64,000 nt of DNA, from NCBI GenBank assembly GCA_964632305.1, contig CAZWBR010000007.1:1-64000 (forward strand). Reading direction: 5' to 3'. Of this stretch, positions 33,530 through 42,519 are shown piece by piece (positions within the stretch are counted from its first letter, which is position 1; each line of letters starts with the position of its first letter). Both the position numbers and the translations under genes were made by a program. This DNA is from CAZWBR01 sp964632305. GTDB taxonomy: Bacteria; Bacteroidota; Bacteroidia; Bacteroidales; Prolixibacteraceae. The notes below the pieces were generated by a model, which was given only the letters and a program-made list of their open reading frames with translations, made no database searches and was not told where the DNA came from.

Positions 33530-33692
33530 CGTTGATCGTCTTTTTAAGTAGTTGGTAATAAAAGGCCGGTAAGGATCTGTTTATCCGGCTCCGGGCCACG
33601 ATACTGTCATCAAAGTAAAAACCTCAATACTTCAAAGATAGGGTAATTCCAAAATTTATTATCATTGTTAAAACTAAAACAACTATCCCGAC

Positions 33693-34268
33693 ATGGAAAA
33701 ACAACCCGTAAGAAGTGAGGCTTTTGCCCTTCTTTGTCAGTATAATCAACAGGAGAGTCTGATCAAACATGCTTTGGCTGTAGAGGCGGTGATGCGCTAT
33801 TTCGCGGAAAAGAACGGGGAGGATGTAGAAAAATGGGGAGTGATCGGTCTTTGCCACGATCTGGATTATGAACAGTTCCCCGACCGGCACTGCACCATGA
33901 CCCGCCGGATACTGGAAGAGGAACAATGGCCGGAGGAATATATCCGCGCCATCGTGAGTCATGGCTGGGGAATCTGTTCCGATACAGAACCGGTTCATGA
34001 TCTGGAGAAAGTTCTCTATGCCACAGACGAGCTCACGGGACTGATCACCGCCTGCGTTTATGTCCGTCCTTCGAAGAGCATCCTCGATCTAACCACCAAA
34101 TCGGTGATGAAAAAATGGAACACCCGGGCTTTTGCCGCCGGCGCCAACCGGGAGGTGATTGCCAAAGGGGCCGAAATGTTAGGCATGAAAGTGGAAGAGC
34201 TGGTCGAAGAGACGATCAGGGCCATGCAACAAAGGGCCGAAACGATTGGACTAAAAGGGGAGCTTTGA
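33693..34268 (+). CDS. HD-domain phosphohydrolase
   Basis: A 191-residue HD-superfamily protein. The metal ligands are visible: HALAVEAVMRY, then GLCHDLDYE with the HD doublet, and later HDLEKVLYATDELTGLI. The length and sequence fit the small HDIG hydrolases that act on nucleotides or phosphate esters; the substrate is unknown. It is transcribed alone and convergent with deoC, with a shared terminator between. Confidence 0.85.
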   Translation: MEKQPVRSEAFALLCQYNQQESLIKHALAVEAVMRYFAEKNGEDVEKWGVIGLCHDLDYEQFPDRHCTMTRRILEEEQWPEEYIRAIVSHGWGICSDTEPVHDLEKVLYATDELTGLITACVYVRPSKSILDLTTKSVMKKWNTRAFAAGANREVIAKGAEMLGMKVEELVEETIRAMQQRAETIGLKGEL

Positions 34269-34277
34269 CGAAAATAA

Positions 34278-34304
34278 AACCCGCGTCACAAAGGCACGCG
34301 GGTT
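34278..34304. terminator. Terminator between the HD gene and deoC
   Basis: AACCCGCGT (34278-34286) pairs with ACGCGGGTT (34296-34304), followed by T's on the plus strand. Confidence 0.9.
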
Positions 34305-34313
34305 TTTTCGAGA

Positions 34314-35186
34314 TTAAAAATAGCTTATTTTTCGCCCGGTAAGATCAGTGAGCAAGTTATTGGCCAGTCGGCTGGCGCCAATCCTGAAAAGCTTATTATT
34401 CAGCCATTCGTCGCCCAATACCGCCTTGACAATAGCCAGGTAGAGTAATGCCTCATCGCTTTCGACAATCCCTCCGGCAGCTTTGAAACCCACTTTGCGT
34501 CCGGTCCTGCTGTTAAATTCCCTGATTGCCTGACACATGACCCAGGCGGCTTCGGGTGTGGCAGCCGGCTCCAATTTCCCGGTGGAGGTCTTGATAAAAT
34601 CGGCGCCCGCCTGCATCGCGAGGAACGAAGCTTTCCAGATTTTTTCGGGGGTCTTCAGGGCTCCGGTTTCCAGGATTACTTTGAGGTGCACTTTTTTCCC
34701 GCATACTTTTTTCAGACGGGCGATATCTAAAACCACCGACTGATCGTTTCCCGCCAGGAACTCGCCAATGGGGAGGACAATATCGATCTCGTCGGCGCCA
34801 TTCTCAATGGCCATACGGGTTTCCAGATCCTTCACCTCTTCGAAAGTCATGGAGGCGGGAAAACCGGCTGAAACAGCAGCGACCTTTACATCACCGCTCC
34901 TAAGGTTTTTCCTGACCGCTTTAACCAGGTTTGGATAGACACAGATAGCCGCCACATCCGCGATATCGGGAACTTCTTCTTTGAAACGGGAAACGCGTTC
35001 CGCGAAGAGTCGGCCCCGTTCCTGGGTGTCGGTTGAATTTAAGGTGGTAAGATCGATAAGGGAGAAAGCCAGTTCTAGGTTCGCGGGTGTTTTCAGCCCT
35101 TGGGCTGTTTTAACAATCGATGCAACCGAACCGGTCACCTCATCGGGGCCAAACTGACGATCCGTACTATCCAATAGCCATTTCAT
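34314..35186 (-). CDS. deoC: Deoxyribose-phosphate aldolase
   Basis: DeoC cleaves 2-deoxyribose-5-phosphate to acetaldehyde and glyceraldehyde-3-phosphate, in deoxynucleoside salvage. The 290-residue product shows the TIM-barrel motifs: VAAICVYPNLV, VKVAAVSAGFPAS, EIDIVLPIGEFLAG, HLKVILETGAL, the Schiff-base Lys in DFIKTSTGK, and VGFKAAGGI. It is longer than the E. coli enzyme, mostly at the N terminus. It is the last gene of a dtd-mazG-deoC run on the minus strand; the gap to mazG is 20 bp. Confidence 0.95.
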   Translation of the reverse strand: MKWLLDSTDRQFGPDEVTGSVASIVKTAQGLKTPANLELAFSLIDLTTLNSTDTQERGRLFAERVSRFKEEVPDIADVAAICVYPNLVKAVRKNLRSGDVKVAAVSAGFPASMTFEEVKDLETRMAIENGADEIDIVLPIGEFLAGNDQSVVLDIARLKKVCGKKVHLKVILETGALKTPEKIWKASFLAMQAGADFIKTSTGKLEPAATPEAAWVMCQAIREFNSRTGRKVGFKAAGGIVESDEALLYLAIVKAVLGDEWLNNKLFRIGASRLANNLLTDLTGRKISYF

Positions 35187-35206
35187 AGATTTTGTGTTGT
35201 ATTAGT

Positions 35207-35548
35207 TTAAGCAAATAATTTATCATTGTTCAGGTGCCGCCCACTATCGCGTTCAATCTTCTTTTCCATATTTTTCCGAAAAGCAACCGTCAGGTCAATC
35301 CCGGTTTGATTGGCCAGACAGATCAGGACCCAGAGTACATCGGCCAGTTCATCAGCCAGCTCCTTCTTACTCTCCGATTCCTTGGCAGATTGCTCGCCAT
35401 ATTTTCGGGCGATAATCCGGGCCACCTCTCCCACTTCCTCGGTCAGGATGGCCATATTGGTCAATTCGCTGAAATAACGGACCCCATATTTGTCGATCCA
35501 ATCATCGACCATTTTCTGTGCCTCCAAAAGGGTAATACTATCTCTCAT
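35207..35548 (-). CDS. MazG-like nucleotide pyrophosphohydrolase
   Basis: A 113-residue single-domain all-alpha NTP-PPase. The metal-binding EE...E...D pattern is in ILTEEVGEVARIIARKYGEQ and KKELADELADVLWVLICLANQTGIDL. Small MazG-like enzymes hydrolyse abnormal or excess (d)NTPs, a house-cleaning role. Its start overlaps the end of dtd by four bases (ATGA), and deoC follows 20 bp later, so the three form an operon. Confidence 0.9.
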   Translation of the reverse strand: MRDSITLLEAQKMVDDWIDKYGVRYFSELTNMAILTEEVGEVARIIARKYGEQSAKESESKKELADELADVLWVLICLANQTGIDLTVAFRKNMEKKIERDSGRHLNNDKLFA

Positions 35549-36000
35549 AAATCTTTGTTCTTTGAATCAATAATAATGGTTACCGGGCCATCGTTTACCA
35601 GGCCAACGACCATATGGGCCCCGAACTCCCCGGTTTTAATCTCCTTACCCACCATTGATTCCATCTTTTCCACAAACTGATGATACAGCGGGACCGAGAT
35701 TTCAGGAGGGGCGGCATTGATGTATGAGGGCCGGTTTCCTTTTTTCGTTTTAGCATGGAGCGTAAACTGGCTTATCACTAATATTTCACCGTCAATATCT
35801 TTCACCGATAGGTTCATCACCCCATTCGCATCGCCGAAAATCCTGAGTTGCGAAATTTTACCGGTCATCCATTCCAGGTCTTCTGTTTGATCTGAATTTT
35901 CGAAACCGGCCAACACCAATAAACCATCTCCGATGGAAGATTTTACTTTTCCGTCAATCGTCACCGAAGCCTCCGACACTCTTTGAATTACTGCTCTCAT
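35545..36000 (-). CDS. dtd: D-aminoacyl-tRNA deacylase
   Basis: DTD removes D-amino acids (and glycine from tRNA-Ala) from tRNA, using the 2'-OH of the tRNA for catalysis. The 151-residue product is full length: MRAVIQRVSEASVTIDGKVKSSIG, the family signature SQFTLHAKTKKGNRPSYINAA, and the C-terminal GPVTIIIDS with the Gly-cis-Pro that reads chirality. It is the first gene of the dtd-mazG-deoC operon, overlapping mazG by four bases. Confidence 0.95.
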   Translation of the reverse strand: MRAVIQRVSEASVTIDGKVKSSIGDGLLVLAGFENSDQTEDLEWMTGKISQLRIFGDANGVMNLSVKDIDGEILVISQFTLHAKTKKGNRPSYINAAPPEISVPLYHQFVEKMESMVGKEIKTGEFGAHMVVGLVNDGPVTIIIDSKNKDL

Positions 36001-36090
36001 AAAAATAAAGACAATAGATCAAATTTAACAAATTGAATTCAACTGTTCAAGTATTGGAAAAGGGGAAATGAAAATTTCTTTCGAATGAGG

Positions 36091-36534
36091 TTAGGCAATG
36101 GTTCTTAATAGTCCGACCACGAGGAGGTAACGGGCAATTTTCCCCAGGAACATAAAAACAGTGGTCATGACCGGGGAGATGCGAAAGAAACCCAATCCCA
36201 GGATGATCAGGTTCCCCAGTAACGGGACAAAGGAGAGAGTCGCCATAAAAGGGCCATATTTATTCAGTTTGGGAAGAATAGCCACCACCTTCTCCTGCCT
36301 GACCTTTCCGTATTTTTCGATCCAGTCCCAGTTTCCCAGATAGCCCAGATAAAACGTGGTCATTCCTCCAATCATATTCCCGATTGTGACGACCGCCAGG
36401 CAGCTCATGATATCCAAGCCTGAGAGGATTAATACCGAAAGCACCGATTCTGAATTGAACGGGATGACCGTACCGGCTAAAAAGCCGGACACAAATAATC
36501 CCATAAGCCCGTATTGATGAAGTAACTCTACCAT
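36091..36534 (-). CDS. YqaA-type small DedA-like membrane protein
   Basis: A 147-residue inner-membrane protein with four to five helices: LFVSGFLAGTVIPFNSESVLSVLILSG at the N terminus matches the YqaA/VTT (SNARE-associated) core, with TIGNMIGGMTTFYLGYLG and ATLSFVPLLGNLIILGLGFFR following. DedA-type proteins translocate lipids such as undecaprenyl phosphate or phosphatidylethanolamine; for YqaA the role is not established. A -7-like TATCTTTG sits at 36542-36549, just upstream. Confidence 0.82.
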   Translation of the reverse strand: MVELLHQYGLMGLFVSGFLAGTVIPFNSESVLSVLILSGLDIMSCLAVVTIGNMIGGMTTFYLGYLGNWDWIEKYGKVRQEKVVAILPKLNKYGPFMATLSFVPLLGNLIILGLGFFRISPVMTTVFMFLGKIARYLLVVGLLRTIA

Positions 36535-36567
36535 TTCGGGGCAAAGATAGCGGGATATTTGTTGAAA

Positions 36568-36595
36568 AAAAAGGCGACACTGAAGCCGCCTTTTT
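36568..36595 (-). terminator. Terminator after the hexokinase gene
   Basis: AAAAAGGCG (36568-36576) pairs with CGCCTTTTT (36587-36595); A- and T-runs on both sides let it act on the minus strand. Confidence 0.85.
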
Positions 36596-36623
36596 CCATC
36601 TCTAATTTAAGTCTATGAATATG

Positions 36624-37832
36624 TTACGACAATGCAGCGACAGCCGATCCGATCAGATTGGCATTTTTCATCTCTGCAATATCCACATGAACATCTTTAT
36701 GGCCAAACTCTTCAAGCAGAGTTTTCAGGTGTTTTGCTACTAATTTATTGTACTCCTTACAATTCTTCACCTTGCTCCAAAAGAGGCTTCCCTCGGCAAT
36801 CAGTCGAATTCGTTTGATCGATTTGTCCTGAGCGATCAGCACCAACACCAATCCGGCCAAGGAAGCCGCAACCATTTTGGCTGAGCGTTTATAGATCCAG
36901 GTCACCACACGAACGTGCCTTTTTTTATGGTCGTCGGGATGGCTGATCATGTCAGTCATTGCCTTGGCATCGAATTTTTCATCAAACCCATCATTCGGGA
37001 ATACAGAGGTGAAGATCTTCCCGAGGTACATCCCGGAAACGGCCTTTTCGAAACGCTGAGCGCCCTTGTTTTCCGAATTGACATCGACGATTTCATCGTA
37101 TTCAGTCAGGTTCGGAGGGAAGTAATTTCCTGACTCCAGATTGACCGGGGTCAATCCCGACCAGTTATACTCAGGATTCAGTTTCGTAATATTATCAGAA
37201 TGAACGAAAGTGGCCATATTGGTTCCGGTACCCACGATCAGACCGATATAGGCATCGTACGAACTATCGGACAGCCCGGCGAAAAGACTGGCCACCGTAT
37301 CATTGATCACTTTGATCCCAGTAAATTGGGCTTTCCCTAAGCCATTCAGGTATTCCATCAAGGGTTTACCCACAGGCTGGCCGATCATCTCTTTTATATC
37401 GACGCCTTTGGTCCATCGCAGCAACCGGGCATCGCCGTCGGGTGTGCACACGGCAGGGAAAGAGAAACAATAGCCGATCGGAGATTTTTCAGGAAGGTCC
37501 ACTTCGCCGGTAAACAAAGTCTGTTGGGTAAACAGATCCTCAACCGTGAAACCCGGAGTTTTCATGACCGAAAGGTCCTTGCTCCATCCTTTTTTAGGAG
37601 AGATGACCGGTTTATCACCGGAGAAATCGACCACCGCAGCGCGGTAATTGGTCCCCCCCAAGTCAAGGACAGTAGCCTTTCCCTCCACCCCGGATGTTTT
37701 GGGTTGTACATAAGTTGGAAGACATTGAATTTCCGTGTTTTCCTGATGAAGCCCTATTTCAACTTTATTTTGAAGATCCAAAGCGATCTCTTTCAACTGC
37801 TTTGTTTTAAGTTTGAATATGTTTTTCTTCAT
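36624..37832 (-). CDS. Eukaryote-type hexokinase
   Basis: A 402-residue hexokinase of the eukaryotic two-subdomain family (hexokinase_1/hexokinase_2), not the ROK or glucokinase type. It phosphorylates glucose or other hexoses with ATP. Visible motifs are the phosphate-1 loop VLDLGGTNYRAAVVDF, a sugar-binding FSFPAVCTPDGDARLLRWTKGVDI, NDTVASLFAG with the catalytic Asp, and GLIVGTGTNM. The family is common in Bacteroidota and otherwise scattered in bacteria. It stands alone; TAAATTTG at 37850-37857 is a likely -7 box. Confidence 0.9.
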   Translation of the reverse strand: MKKNIFKLKTKQLKEIALDLQNKVEIGLHQENTEIQCLPTYVQPKTSGVEGKATVLDLGGTNYRAAVVDFSGDKPVISPKKGWSKDLSVMKTPGFTVEDLFTQQTLFTGEVDLPEKSPIGYCFSFPAVCTPDGDARLLRWTKGVDIKEMIGQPVGKPLMEYLNGLGKAQFTGIKVINDTVASLFAGLSDSSYDAYIGLIVGTGTNMATFVHSDNITKLNPEYNWSGLTPVNLESGNYFPPNLTEYDEIVDVNSENKGAQRFEKAVSGMYLGKIFTSVFPNDGFDEKFDAKAMTDMISHPDDHKKRHVRVVTWIYKRSAKMVAASLAGLVLVLIAQDKSIKRIRLIAEGSLFWSKVKNCKEYNKLVAKHLKTLLEEFGHKDVHVDIAEMKNANLIGSAVAALS

Positions 37833-37927
37833 ACGGATTGGTTTTTATTCAAATTTAGGATTTAATCATCGAATTCCGGTAGATAGAAAAAGAATTCATT
37901 CCTCTTTAGAATGATTCTACATGATGA

Positions 37928-38425
37928 TTATCTTAAGGGGAAGAGCGTTTCTGTTACGGCCCTCCATTTTAACAATTTATGCTCTATATTTACCGCATGG
38001 GCCGGGCTGGTAGAGGGCAGCACCATACAGTTTTTTTCTCCGGAAGAGACATATTTTTTGAAAAAACGTGCTGCCGGTTGACCATTAAAAAAGATGGTTT
38101 CGATCAGTGGATAACGGTCAAAAAATGAGACAAAGTCGTTAGGTTCTTCCACTAAAATATCGCTGTCGAGGCTGGATGTTCGTTCGCAGGCTTTTAATAC
38201 ATCCCAAAGGGCAACCCCGTTTTCGAGTAACAAGCGCTGCTTTTCTTCGTAATTTTCGGTATATTGTCTGTTAAACAATGAATACATGATCGGCCAGAAC
38301 GTATTTCTCTGATGGGCATAATATTCAACTTTACGTAACGATTCCCGCCCCGGCATTGTGCCCAGGATCAATACCCGGCTGTTGTGGTCAACAATCGGGG
38401 GGAATGAGAAAATACGTTTATCCAT
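37928..38425 (-). CDS. DNA glycosylase of the UDG/Mug superfamily, hypoxanthine-type
   Basis: A 165-residue protein of the uracil-DNA glycosylase fold. Motif 1 is LILGTMPGRESLRKVEYYAHQRNTFW, and motif 2 is LPSTSPAHA near the C terminus. The pattern fits the DNA-deoxyinosine glycosylase family (HDG), which removes hypoxanthine or other deaminated bases. The ATG giving MDKRIFSF is preferred; the ORF is open ten codons further up. Base specificity is inferred from similarity of motifs alone. Confidence 0.82.
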   Translation of the reverse strand: MDKRIFSFPPIVDHNSRVLILGTMPGRESLRKVEYYAHQRNTFWPIMYSLFNRQYTENYEEKQRLLLENGVALWDVLKACERTSSLDSDILVEEPNDFVSFFDRYPLIETIFFNGQPAARFFKKYVSSGEKNCMVLPSTSPAHAVNIEHKLLKWRAVTETLFPLR

Positions 38426-38587
38426 TGTTCTTTGAGTAAAAAGGGTGATAAACAATAAAACCGGAGTCTCTCACGATGGATAATCCTCCTTCCGGGGTCT
38501 GAAACACTTCCCGAATCACCCATTTTCGGAGAAATGATCAGAACCATCTGATTTTATCTATTTTTGTATAAAATTAGGACGAAAAAT

Positions 38588-38932
38588 ATGGAACAATTTT
38601 CAACAAGACAAAATAAAATTGGTCGGCTGATCCAAAAAGAGCTGAGCGAATTTTTTCGGCGCGAAGCACAAATCCTCGCGCAAGGGAGAATGGTAACGGT
38701 TACAGCGGTCAGGGTCACCAGGGATATGTCTCTGGCAAGGTGTTATATCAGTATTTTCCCTTCGGAAGGTGCGGCTGAAGTCCTTGCCGAGATCAAGCAA
38801 CATAAAAGCCGGTTACGGGGAGATCTGGGCAAAATAGTCCGGTTTCAGCTCCGCCATGTTCCCGAACTGGAATTCTTTATCGACGACAGTCTTGATTATA
38901 TCGAGAAAATTGATCATTTGTTGAAAGAGTAA
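38588..38932 (+). CDS. rbfA: 30S ribosome-binding factor A
   Basis: RbfA is a KH-domain factor for 16S rRNA 5' end maturation and late 30S assembly. The 114-residue product has RQNKIGRLIQKELSEFFRRE at the N terminus, then MVTVTAVRVTRDMSLARCYISIFP, and the C-terminal LRHVPELEFFIDDSLDYIEKIDHLL typical of the family. The ATG giving MEQFSTRQ is preferred over a TTG eight codons upstream, which lies in the likely promoter TATTTTTG (38559-38566). Confidence 0.94.
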   Translation: MEQFSTRQNKIGRLIQKELSEFFRREAQILAQGRMVTVTAVRVTRDMSLARCYISIFPSEGAAEVLAEIKQHKSRLRGDLGKIVRFQLRHVPELEFFIDDSLDYIEKIDHLLKE

Positions 38933-38938
38933 GAAACA

Positions 38939-39020
38939 GTATCAAGACACAAGTATTAGGATTTTCACAAATCAGCGCCTGCCGAACATTCTTGATACTT
39001 GATTCTTGATTCTTGATACC
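38939..39020. repeat. Short repeat of TTGATAC words before the methyltransferase gene
   Basis: GTATCAAGA (38939-38947) is inverted relative to two TCTTGATAC copies (38990-38998, 39011-39019); TTGATTC units lie between. It is an AT-rich intergenic repeat with no sign of coding. Confidence 0.6.
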
Positions 39021-39027
39021 ATTAGAA

Positions 39028-39849
39028 ATGCAATACGATCCGATCAAACGTAGTCTAGGAAAGGTCTTTAACCGGACGCCATTCCTGCGAAAGCTCTTTT
39101 ATTCCCTGCTCGACCTGCTGTTGCTTAGAGCCTGGCATATCAGGAAAGCCTTGAAAAAGATAAAGAAAGAGCTAACCACGGCTGATCTAAAGATTTTAGA
39201 CGCCGGCTCGGGGTTCGGGCAACATACCTACCGGATGAGCCGACTCTTTCCCCAAGCCATAATCAAAGGAGTCGATGTAAAACAAGAACAGATCGACGAT
39301 TGTAATCGCTTTTTTTCCCTGATCGGTGAGAATAAGAGGGTCGCGTTCGAATATGCCGACCTCACCACTTTTAATGAGATTCAGTGTTATAACCTGATCC
39401 TATCGGTGGATGTAATGGAACACATCGAAGAAGATGAATTGGTTTTCCGTAATTTTCACCAATCGCTTCGTCCGGGTGGACTGCTTTTAATCTCAACTCC
39501 CTCCGATCAGGGAGGATCTGATGTTCATGATCATCAGGAGGAGCATCAGCATGGATTTATTGATGAGCATGTTCGCGATGGCTATGGGGTAACCGACATC
39601 ACGGCCAAACTTCAGAGGGCCGGTTTTTCAAGAGTGGAAGCCACTTTCAGCTACGGACGACCGGGCTCTTTCTCCTGGAAACTATCCATGAAATTTCCTA
39701 TTCAGTTACTGGGTCTATCAAAGCTATTTTTTATTATCTTGCCCTTTTGGTATTTGATCACTTTTCCGATATGTGCCCTGCTCAATTATTTGGATGTCAG
39801 CCAAAAACACCAATCAGGAACCGGATTGATCGTTAAAGCTTACAAGTAA
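39028..39849 (+). CDS. Class I SAM-dependent methyltransferase
   Basis: A 273-residue protein. Motif I is ILDAGSGFGQHTYRMSRLFPQAIIKGVDVKQEQ, motif II around FEYADLTTF, and motif III LRPGGLLLISTPS, all of the Rossmann methyltransferase fold. The last 60 residues are hydrophobic (LLGLSKLFFIILPFWYLITFPICALL), suggesting membrane association, as in quinone or lipid methyltransferases. The substrate is unknown. I start at the ATG giving MQYDPIKRS. The LolE-type gene follows after 21 bp, so the two may share a transcript. Confidence 0.85.
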   Translation: MQYDPIKRSLGKVFNRTPFLRKLFYSLLDLLLLRAWHIRKALKKIKKELTTADLKILDAGSGFGQHTYRMSRLFPQAIIKGVDVKQEQIDDCNRFFSLIGENKRVAFEYADLTTFNEIQCYNLILSVDVMEHIEEDELVFRNFHQSLRPGGLLLISTPSDQGGSDVHDHQEEHQHGFIDEHVRDGYGVTDITAKLQRAGFSRVEATFSYGRPGSFSWKLSMKFPIQLLGLSKLFFIILPFWYLITFPICALLNYLDVSQKHQSGTGLIVKAYK

Positions 39850-39870
39850 TAATTTTAAGATACTAACAGG

Positions 39871-41097
39871 TTGAACTTTCCGTTTTACATCGCCAAACGT
39901 TATCTCTTTTCGAAGAAGAAGACAAACCTGATAAACCTGATCTCAGCGATCTCGGTGACAGGTCTGGCTATCGGGACCATGGGGCTGATCATTGGTCTAT
40001 CAGGGTTTAACGGATTCGACAACCTGATTAAGTCGCTCTTTTCCTCTTTCGATCCAGATTTAAGGATCACGGTGGTGGAAGGGAAAAGCTTCCTTCCCGA
40101 AGGAAGGGCTTTCGAGGAGATCCGCAAGATGCCGGAGCTCGCCCACTTTGCAGAGGTGGTTGAGGATAATGTTCTCCTGCGCTATAACGACCGGCAAGTC
40201 TTTGCCACAATCAAAGGTGTCAGCAAAGATTTTGAACAGATGACCGGCATCAATACCATGATTACCGAAGGGGAGTTTAAGCTTCAGGATGAGCTTTACA
40301 ATTACGCTGTCCTCGGACAGGGAATCGCTTATAACCTTTCGGTAGGATTAAAGATGATCGACCCGGTTAATGTCTATGTCCCGCAGAAAGGAAGGACAAG
40401 CAGCCTCTCCCTCGAAGGAAATTTCAACCGAAAACAGATCTATCCTTCCGGTTTCTTTTCCATTCAGCAAGAGCTGGATACTAAATATGTCATTACCCCA
40501 ATCGCGTTTGCCCGCGACCTGTTTGAGATGCCCGATAAGGTAAGCGCCATTGAAATAAAGCTTCAACCAGGGGTTCCGGTAAAAAAGGTCCAGCAATCGA
40601 TTATTCAACTGCTTGGCAAGGATTATTCCGTAAAGAATCGCTACCAGCAACACGACTATCTTTACAAAACGATGCAGAGCGAAAAATATGCGACTTATCT
40701 GATCCTAATCCTGATCCTGATTATCGCCTCCTTCAATATCGTTGGTTCGCTGACCATGCTGATCATCGACAAAAAAGAGGATATCGCCATCCTGCAAAGT
40801 ATGGGTGCCGATAAATCGCTGATACGTAAAATTTTCCTTCTGGAAGGGTGGTCCATATCGATTCTGGGGGCTATTATTGGAAGCGTGTTGGGACTAATGA
40901 TTTGCCAGGGTCAAATCCGTTATGGCTTTGTCAAACTTCAGGGTGGAAATTCCTTTATCGTCGATGCTTATCCGATGAAAATTATTCCCTTTGATGTTTC
41001 GATGATTTTTCTTTCGGTAGTACTGATCGGTTTCCTTGCCGCATGGTTCCCTGTAAGGCATATCTCGGATAAGTTACTGGCTGATGAATCGCACTAG
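39871..41097 (+). CDS. ABC transporter permease of the LolC/LolE (FtsX-like) family
   Basis: A 408-residue inner-membrane protein with four membrane helices: one near the N terminus (SAISVTGLAIGTMGLIIGLSGFNGF), a large periplasmic domain of about 220 residues, then three (YLILILILIIASFNIVGSLTMLI, ISILGAIIGSVLGLMIC, and VSMIFLSVVLIGFLAAWFP). This is the LolC/LolE architecture for releasing lipoproteins from the inner membrane. No ATPase (LolD) is adjacent. The start is TTG, giving MNFPFYIAKRYLFSKKKTN, the usual N terminus of the family; ATG is absent here. Confidence 0.88.
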   Translation: MNFPFYIAKRYLFSKKKTNLINLISAISVTGLAIGTMGLIIGLSGFNGFDNLIKSLFSSFDPDLRITVVEGKSFLPEGRAFEEIRKMPELAHFAEVVEDNVLLRYNDRQVFATIKGVSKDFEQMTGINTMITEGEFKLQDELYNYAVLGQGIAYNLSVGLKMIDPVNVYVPQKGRTSSLSLEGNFNRKQIYPSGFFSIQQELDTKYVITPIAFARDLFEMPDKVSAIEIKLQPGVPVKKVQQSIIQLLGKDYSVKNRYQQHDYLYKTMQSEKYATYLILILILIIASFNIVGSLTMLIIDKKEDIAILQSMGADKSLIRKIFLLEGWSISILGAIIGSVLGLMICQGQIRYGFVKLQGGNSFIVDAYPMKIIPFDVSMIFLSVVLIGFLAAWFPVRHISDKLLADESH

Positions 41098-41100
41098 ATG

Positions 41101-42255
41101 TTATTTAGTGGCCTTCAATCCTTCCATGATTTCCTTAAACTTGTGCGGACTCATTCCCTCGTATTCTTTAAAAACCCTTATAAAAGATTCAACGGAAACG
41201 AAACCTGCCTCCCGGGCTATCTCACTCATCGTCAATTGCTTGTTAGTAGCATCCAGCAACATCGTTTTCGCCACAGAAATCCGATACTGATTGACGAAAT
41301 CACAAAAATTAACCTTAAACTCATCGTTGATTAAGCGGGAGATATTCGAACTATCCTCTTTTATAGAATCACTTATATCGCAAATCTTTAATTCCGGGTT
41401 TTTAAATATTTTATCATCCTGAAACAGGTTTATTAGCTTTTCTTTCATCTCTCCCCTTGTTCTGCCATTTGCTGTAAGGTTTCTATCTCCCGCGCATTTT
41501 ACCGGGATGGGCCTCAACCGGTTTCCCTGAAATCCGATCAGGAAAATCATGGCACTGAAAACCATGGAGGGAACGATCAACAATTCTTTCGATTCAACAA
41601 ACCGGTTGCGTCCGATAATAGCCAGGACTATGCTGACACAGGAAGTGAGCAGGAAAGAGAGGGTCATAAATTTTACCCAGAAAAGCGATTTCCCATTTTT
41701 GTTGGAATAACTGTTCAGGATCCGTTCCTCGTGTTGCTGGATCAAAAGAATTCCTTTCAGCAAAGCATAAAATACCTGATAAATAAAAATGATCCGACTT
41801 AGCAGAAATATCACCATCCTGATCCAGCTAACACTGAAAGAACTAAACGCTTCAAAATTCCGGTGATACTGAAATTCATCCACATAATAAATTTGTTCCT
41901 CCGAATTCATCAATAATCCGGCGATAAACGAGGACAATCCAATTACCAATGCAGGAATAAAATGATAATAATGCTCTTTTTTAAATCGTTGATCTACTGT
42001 CAGGAAACGAATATAGAGGTAATAGAGCGGATAGACAGAAAGATTAGTGATCAGGTAAACCGGTTCGATCTTAAAATAAATCAAATGATTAGCCTCATAG
42101 AACAACCCATGACTGAGGTAGAGAAAGAAGGCTGAAATCATAAACAATGCCAACAAAAGATTCAGCTTGTTCTCACGGGAAAATGAAAAAATAAAGATCA
42201 ATGCCCATAATAGGGAAACAAATATTGGTGATAATATCGCGATGGTTTCGATCAT
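41101..42255 (-). CDS. Membrane-bound AraC-family regulator
   Basis: A 384-residue protein. The N-terminal 240 residues contain seven or eight hydrophobic helices (ILSPIFVSLLWALIFIFSF, LLLALFMISAFFLYLSHGLF and others). The C-terminal 100 residues are an AraC-type double helix-turn-helix (ICDISDSIKEDSSNISRLINDEFKVNFCDFVNQYRISVAKTMLLDATNKQLTMSEIAREAGFVSVESFIRVFKEYEGMSPHKFKE). Such membrane AraC proteins are frequent in Bacteroidota; the signal and target are unknown. It is convergent with the LolE-type gene, leaving three bases between the stops. Confidence 0.87.
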   Translation of the reverse strand: MIETIAILSPIFVSLLWALIFIFSFSRENKLNLLLALFMISAFFLYLSHGLFYEANHLIYFKIEPVYLITNLSVYPLYYLYIRFLTVDQRFKKEHYYHFIPALVIGLSSFIAGLLMNSEEQIYYVDEFQYHRNFEAFSSFSVSWIRMVIFLLSRIIFIYQVFYALLKGILLIQQHEERILNSYSNKNGKSLFWVKFMTLSFLLTSCVSIVLAIIGRNRFVESKELLIVPSMVFSAMIFLIGFQGNRLRPIPVKCAGDRNLTANGRTRGEMKEKLINLFQDDKIFKNPELKICDISDSIKEDSSNISRLINDEFKVNFCDFVNQYRISVAKTMLLDATNKQLTMSEIAREAGFVSVESFIRVFKEYEGMSPHKFKEIMEGLKATK

Positions 42256-42449
42256 TCAGTTAAGCTTTGCCTTTAATTCCCGGATAAAAATAACAAAAGG
42301 AATCATAAAACAATATATTGAACGCAATTATCTGCTAACCAATACTATTTTCAAGGTCCGTTGGCGTTTACAGCACCTGATTCCCCTTCAACAACTTCCT
42401 ATGAGAAGGTGATTTTTTAGCAAAGAGTAATTATCAAAAACCCAAATCA

Positions 42450-42494
42450 TAAAAAAAATAAACCGTGCGAAAACCAGATTAGGTTTCTGCACGG
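42450..42494 (-). terminator. Terminator after metG
   Basis: CCGTGC (42463-42468) pairs with GCACGG (42489-42494) and the inner GAAACC/GGTTTC arms extend it; on the minus strand an A-run (42451-42458) gives the U-tract. Confidence 0.85.
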
Positions 42495-42519
42495 CTTTTA
42501 TTTTGTAGAAAAAATACAA